16,003 nucleotides of DNA, taken from NCBI GenBank assembly GCA_021848865.1, contig JAJZTO010000021.1, positions 1 to 16,003 on the forward strand. Direction: 5' to 3'. The translations under genes and the position numbers were made by a program. The stretch comes from Myxococcales bacterium (GTDB lineage: Bacteria > Myxococcota > Myxococcia > Myxococcales > Anaeromyxobacteraceae). The notes below the pieces were generated by a model that was not told the DNA's origin, ran no database searches, and saw nothing but the letters and a program-made list of their open reading frames with translations. Of this stretch, positions 13,474 through 16,003 are shown piece by piece (the stretch's first letter is position 1; the number at the start of each line of letters is the position of its first letter).

Positions 13474-13527
13474 GGACGGAGCCGGTCGCTTGCATTCACC
13501 CGCTCCGGCCGCCATGTATGGAAACCC

Positions 13528-15423
13528 GTGACAGCTCCCCGCCGACCGCCGCCGGCCGATCCGGCCCGGTTCCTCCCCACCACCCGCGCCGAGATGGCGG
13601 CGCGCGGCTGGAGCGAGCTGGACGTGCTCCTGGTCACCGGCGACGCCTACGTGGACCACCCCAGCTTCGGCGCGGCGGTGATCGGCCGGGTGCTCGAGGC
13701 GCAGGGCTTCCGCGTCGGCGTGGTGGCGCAGCCGGACTGGTCGGGTCCGGCCGACGTGGCGCGCCTGGGCCGCCCGCGCCTCTTCGCCGGCGTCACCTCC
13801 GGCGCCATGGACTCGATGGTGAACCACTACACCGCCCACAAGCGCCCGCGCTCCGACGACGCCTACACGCCGGGAGGCGCGGCCGGGCGGCGGCCCGACC
13901 GGGCGGCGACGGTCTACACCCGGCTGCTGCGGGCCGCCTTCGGCGCCACCACCCCGGTGGTGCTGGGCGGCGTCGAGGCCAGCCTGCGGCGGCTCGCCCA
14001 CTACGACTGGTGGGACGACGCGGTGCTGCCCTCCCTGGCCGTCACCGGCGGCGCCGACCTGCTGGTCTACGGGCAGGGGGAGAAGCCGGTCCTGGAGGTG
14101 GCGCGCCGGCTGGCCTCGGGGGAGGACGTCCTCGGGCTCGTCGACGTCCCCGGGACCGCCTTCGCCACCCGCCACCTCGGGCTGGCCGGGCTCGAGTCGC
14201 GGCCGCGCGGGGTGCTGGCGCTCCCCTCCTTCGACGAGGTCGCGGCCGACCGGCGGACCTTCGCGCTCTTCTCGCGGCTCTACCACCTGGAGCACAACGG
14301 CGACAACGCCCGGGTCCTCACCCAGCGTCACGGCCGCGGCGAGCGCACGGTGACGGTGGTGGTGAACCCGCCCATGCCCGGCCCGACCACCGCCGAGCTG
14401 GACCGGATCGCGGAGCTGCCCTACGCCCGCGACGCCCACCCCTCCTACGGCGCCGCCCACATCCCGGCGCTGGAGCAGATCCGCTGGTCGATCCAGATCC
14501 TGCGCGGCTGCGCCGCCGGCTGCTCCTTCTGCTGCATCACCGAGCACCAGGGGCGGGACGTCGCCAGCCGCAGCCGCGACTCGGTGCTGCGCGAGGTGGA
14601 GGCGCTGGCCCGCCGCCCCGACTTCAAGGGGACCATCAGCGACCTGGGCGGCGCCACCGCCAACATGTGGCAGATGACCTGCACCAGCGCCGAGGCCCAC
14701 GCCGTCTGCCGGCGCGCCTCCTGCGTCTACCCCTCGGTGTGCCCGCACTTCGCCGTCGACCACGGGCCGCTGGTCGAGCTCTACCAGCGGGCGCGGCAGG
14801 TGAAGGGGGTGAAGCACCTCTTCATCGGCTCGGGGGTGCGCTACGACCTGGCGCAGGCCGACGGGCGCCACGGCGCCCGCTACCTGGCGGAGCTGGTCCA
14901 GCACCACGTCTCGGGACAGCTCAAGGTGGCGCCCGAGCACGTGGCCGCGGGGACGCTGCGGACCATGAAGAAGCCGGGGATCGCCTCGTTCGAGCGCTTC
15001 CGCGAGGACTTCCGGCGCCTCTCGCGGGAGGCGGGCAAGGAGCAGTACCTGGTCCCCTACTTCCTCTCCTCGCACCCGGGCTGCGGCCTGGAGGACGCGG
15101 TGGAGCTCATGGACTACCTGCGCGACAACGGCTGGCGGCCGCAGCAGGTCCAGGACTTCGTGCCCACGCCGATGACGCTGGCCTCCGACATGTTCTGGAG
15201 CGGCCTCCACCCCATGACCCTGAAGCCGGTGGTCGTGGCCCGCGACCTGAAGGAGAAGCGGATGCAGAAGGCGCTGATCCGCTGGGCCGACCCGGAGAGC
15301 GCGCCGCTCGTCGAGGAGGCCCTGCGCCGGGTGGGGCGGCTCCGGCCCGGCCAGCGCTTCCAGGCCCGCGGCGTTCCCTGGAAGCGGACCGGCGGGCGCC
15401 GCCCGGCGCCGGGACGCCGCTGA
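13528..15423 (+). CDS. ygiQ: YgiQ-family radical SAM protein
   Basis: This 631-residue protein matches E. coli YgiQ (UPF0313) through most of its length: LLVTGDAYVDHPSFG, LEAQGFRVGVVAQPDW, DDAYTPGG, GGVEASLRRLAHYD, ISDLGGATANM and GKEQYLVPYF. The radical SAM cluster motif is CAAGCSFC (Cys328, Cys332, Cys335), which binds a 4Fe-4S cluster and cleaves S-adenosylmethionine. A second conserved Cys group (385, 394, 399, 405) follows. It is shorter than E. coli YgiQ (about 739 residues, from memory) mainly because the loop before the LPSF motif and the C-terminal basic tail are reduced. The reaction of this family is not established. The GTG start has GGAAA upstream; no in-frame ATG lies nearby until residue 23. 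It is divergent from the Ala/Pro-rich protein gene. Confidence 0.92.
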   Translation: MTAPRRPPPADPARFLPTTRAEMAARGWSELDVLLVTGDAYVDHPSFGAAVIGRVLEAQGFRVGVVAQPDWSGPADVARLGRPRLFAGVTSGAMDSMVNHYTAHKRPRSDDAYTPGGAAGRRPDRAATVYTRLLRAAFGATTPVVLGGVEASLRRLAHYDWWDDAVLPSLAVTGGADLLVYGQGEKPVLEVARRLASGEDVLGLVDVPGTAFATRHLGLAGLESRPRGVLALPSFDEVAADRRTFALFSRLYHLEHNGDNARVLTQRHGRGERTVTVVVNPPMPGPTTAELDRIAELPYARDAHPSYGAAHIPALEQIRWSIQILRGCAAGCSFCCITEHQGRDVASRSRDSVLREVEALARRPDFKGTISDLGGATANMWQMTCTSAEAHAVCRRASCVYPSVCPHFAVDHGPLVELYQRARQVKGVKHLFIGSGVRYDLAQADGRHGARYLAELVQHHVSGQLKVAPEHVAAGTLRTMKKPGIASFERFREDFRRLSREAGKEQYLVPYFLSSHPGCGLEDAVELMDYLRDNGWRPQQVQDFVPTPMTLASDMFWSGLHPMTLKPVVVARDLKEKRMQKALIRWADPESAPLVEEALRRVGRLRPGQRFQARGVPWKRTGGRRPAPGRR

Positions 15424-15537
15424 CCGGCGCGCCGATATCGCGCCGCGCGCGGAGCGGAGCGGGGCGGCGATGTCCAGAAAAGCGCCGGGGCGGCGAAAAT
15501 TGGATCGCCTCGCCGATCGATCCTAGAGATCGGTGCC
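15424..15537 (+). promoter_or_regulatory. Intergenic region with hairpin before the 91-residue gene
   Basis: This region has a locally AT-richer stretch (15475-15530). CCGATC (15513-15518) and GATCGG (15528-15533) form a 6-bp inverted repeat around nine bases, ending 4 nt before the GTG start; as RNA it could hide the ribosome-binding region, as DNA it could be an operator. A weak promoter match is TTGGAT (15500-15505) with TAGAGA (15524-15529), 18 nt apart, overlapping the repeat. Confidence 0.4.
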
Positions 15538-15813
15538 GTGCCGAACGTCGTCGACCTCTCCCTCACCGCCGAGGCGCGCCGCACCCTGAGACGGGTTCTC
15601 GAGGAGCGGGGCCTCTCCTTCTTCCTCAAGGGCGGCCGCGGCGGACCCGCGGCGCGCATCGACAACCGCAAGCTGGCCTGGGTGGTCGAGGCGGCCAGCC
15701 GCCGCACCCGGCGCGGCGTCCGCGACGCCAACGCCGTCTCCCGCACCCGCCGGATCCTGCGCCGCGAGATCATCCGCCAGCTGGCGGTGGTGATGGTGCG
15801 CGCGGGGCTGTGA
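15538..15813 (+). CDS. Small Arg-rich protein, unknown function
   Basis: This 91-residue, strongly basic protein contains 20 Arg and 2 Lys against 8 acidic residues. It begins with a short hydrophobic strand-like segment (VVDLSLT), then is mostly predicted helix, with clusters ARRTLRRVL, SRRTRRG and SRTRRILRREIIRQL, and a hydrophobic end (AVVMVRAGL). The charge suggests nucleic-acid binding, but no known fold is recognised. Only about three codons end in A or T, so codon use agrees with real genes here. GTG is the only sensible start, and AGAGA precedes it. It is convergent with a DUF1844 gene. Confidence 0.6.
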   Translation: MPNVVDLSLTAEARRTLRRVLEERGLSFFLKGGRGGPAARIDNRKLAWVVEAASRRTRRGVRDANAVSRTRRILRREIIRQLAVVMVRAGL

Positions 15814-15831
15814 GGCGGGGAGGCGCGCCCC

Positions 15832-16003
15832 TCAGCCCGGAGCCCCGCCGGTGCTCCGGGCCACGTAGCGCAGCCGCAGGTCGGCGAGCAGGTGCTCGAG
15901 CAGCTTCGCCTCCTCGTCGGTGAGGTTCCCGCGGGTCTTGGCCTGGAGCATGCCCAGCAGGTCGATGGTCTGCTTGGCCAGCACCAGGTTGGGCGCGGTC
16001 TCC
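15832..16003 (-). CDS. DUF1844-family protein, C-terminal part (5' end outside window)
   Basis: Reading the minus strand from the window edge gives 56 codons and a TGA stop. The peptide includes NLVLAKQTIDLLGML, QAKTRGNLTDEEAKLLEHLL and ADLRLRYV, which is the conserved end of DUF1844 proteins, small (about 100-120 residue) proteins of unknown function common in Deltaproteobacteria and Myxococcota. A short Ser/Gly/Pro tail follows. The start and the N-terminal half lie outside the window. It converges with the Arg-rich gene, leaving an 18-nt gap. Confidence 0.85.
   Translation of the reverse strand, partial: ETAPNLVLAKQTIDLLGMLQAKTRGNLTDEEAKLLEHLLADLRLRYVARSTGGAPG
15835..15861. terminator. 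Strong hairpin at the convergent gene ends
   Basis: GCCCGGAGC (15835-15843) and GCTCCGGGC (15853-15861) form a perfect 9-bp stem with a 9-nt loop. It lies 21 nt past the stop of the Arg-rich gene and within the last codons of the DUF1844 gene. It could end plus-strand transcripts or protect their 3' ends; no T-run follows, so a factor-independent terminator is uncertain. Confidence 0.35.

Noticed and set aside
13228..13527. Upstream in-frame extension of the YgiQ-like protein
   Set aside because: It would run through the divergent promoter and the start of the opposite gene, is Arg-rich noise, and the YgiQ similarity begins only just after the GTG at 13528.
10944..13637. Minus-strand open frame of 897 residues overlapping the Ala/Pro-rich protein gene in another frame
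   Set aside because: The 11786-13417 frame has a promoter, a sensible N-terminus and a C-terminus resembling known proteins; the longer frame is Arg/Gly-rich low complexity.
13290..15923. Plus-strand open frame of 877 residues overlapping the YgiQ gene
   Set aside because: It is out of frame with the YgiQ motifs, and runs through an intergenic region and two further genes; composition is Arg/Gly/Pro noise.
1..16003. Defence system, mobile element, CRISPR array or RNA gene
   Set aside because: I saw no direct repeat arrays, transposase or integrase motifs, tRNA-like cloverleafs or rRNA segments; all clear genes are of chromosomal housekeeping or sensory type.

Overview
The window looks like chromosomal DNA from a very GC-rich member of the Myxococcota (Anaeromyxobacter-like). 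This is inferred from the extreme G/C preference at third codon positions, GTG starts, a DUF1844 protein, an alanine/proline-rich protein with a C-terminal module I associate with myxobacteria, and a very long chemoreceptor of apparent 64-heptad type. I see no tRNA, rRNA, CRISPR array, insertion sequence, integrase or phage gene. Base and codon use look uniform, so this reads as core genome rather than an island.

Layout. Positions 1-3550 are a plus-strand run: the 3' part of a TerC-family membrane protein, an EamA/DMT exporter, a metallo-beta-lactamase/beta-CASP exonuclease and an RluC-like 23S rRNA pseudouridine synthase. Next are a class A penicillin-binding protein (3604-6156) and a chemoreceptor (6271-8364) that has its own convincing promoter. 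Positions 8406-11768 form a tight gene string: tatB, tatC, a 64-residue membrane protein, an ACAA2-like thiolase and a rhomboid-fold protein lacking the catalytic residues. A convergent minus-strand gene (11786-13417) encodes a 543-residue low-complexity protein with a duplicated C-terminal beta-rich unit. Divergent from it is a YgiQ-type radical SAM protein (13528-15423). The window ends with an unrecognised Arg-rich 91-residue protein and, convergent with it, the 3' end of a DUF1844 gene that is cut by the window edge.

The genes do not form one pathway. Themes are envelope biogenesis and export (PBP1A, Tat), RNA modification or nucleic-acid processing (RluC-like, beta-CASP), chemosensing and fatty-acid metabolism. 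The most interesting points are the symmetric 64-heptad chemoreceptor with an altered trimer-contact pair, the rhomboid pseudoprotease in a tat/thiolase gene string, the duplicated C-terminal unit of the minus-strand protein, and a TAGA-containing element 12-15 nt upstream of six start codons that may mark very short-leader or leaderless transcripts. I find no clearly novel multi-gene system.
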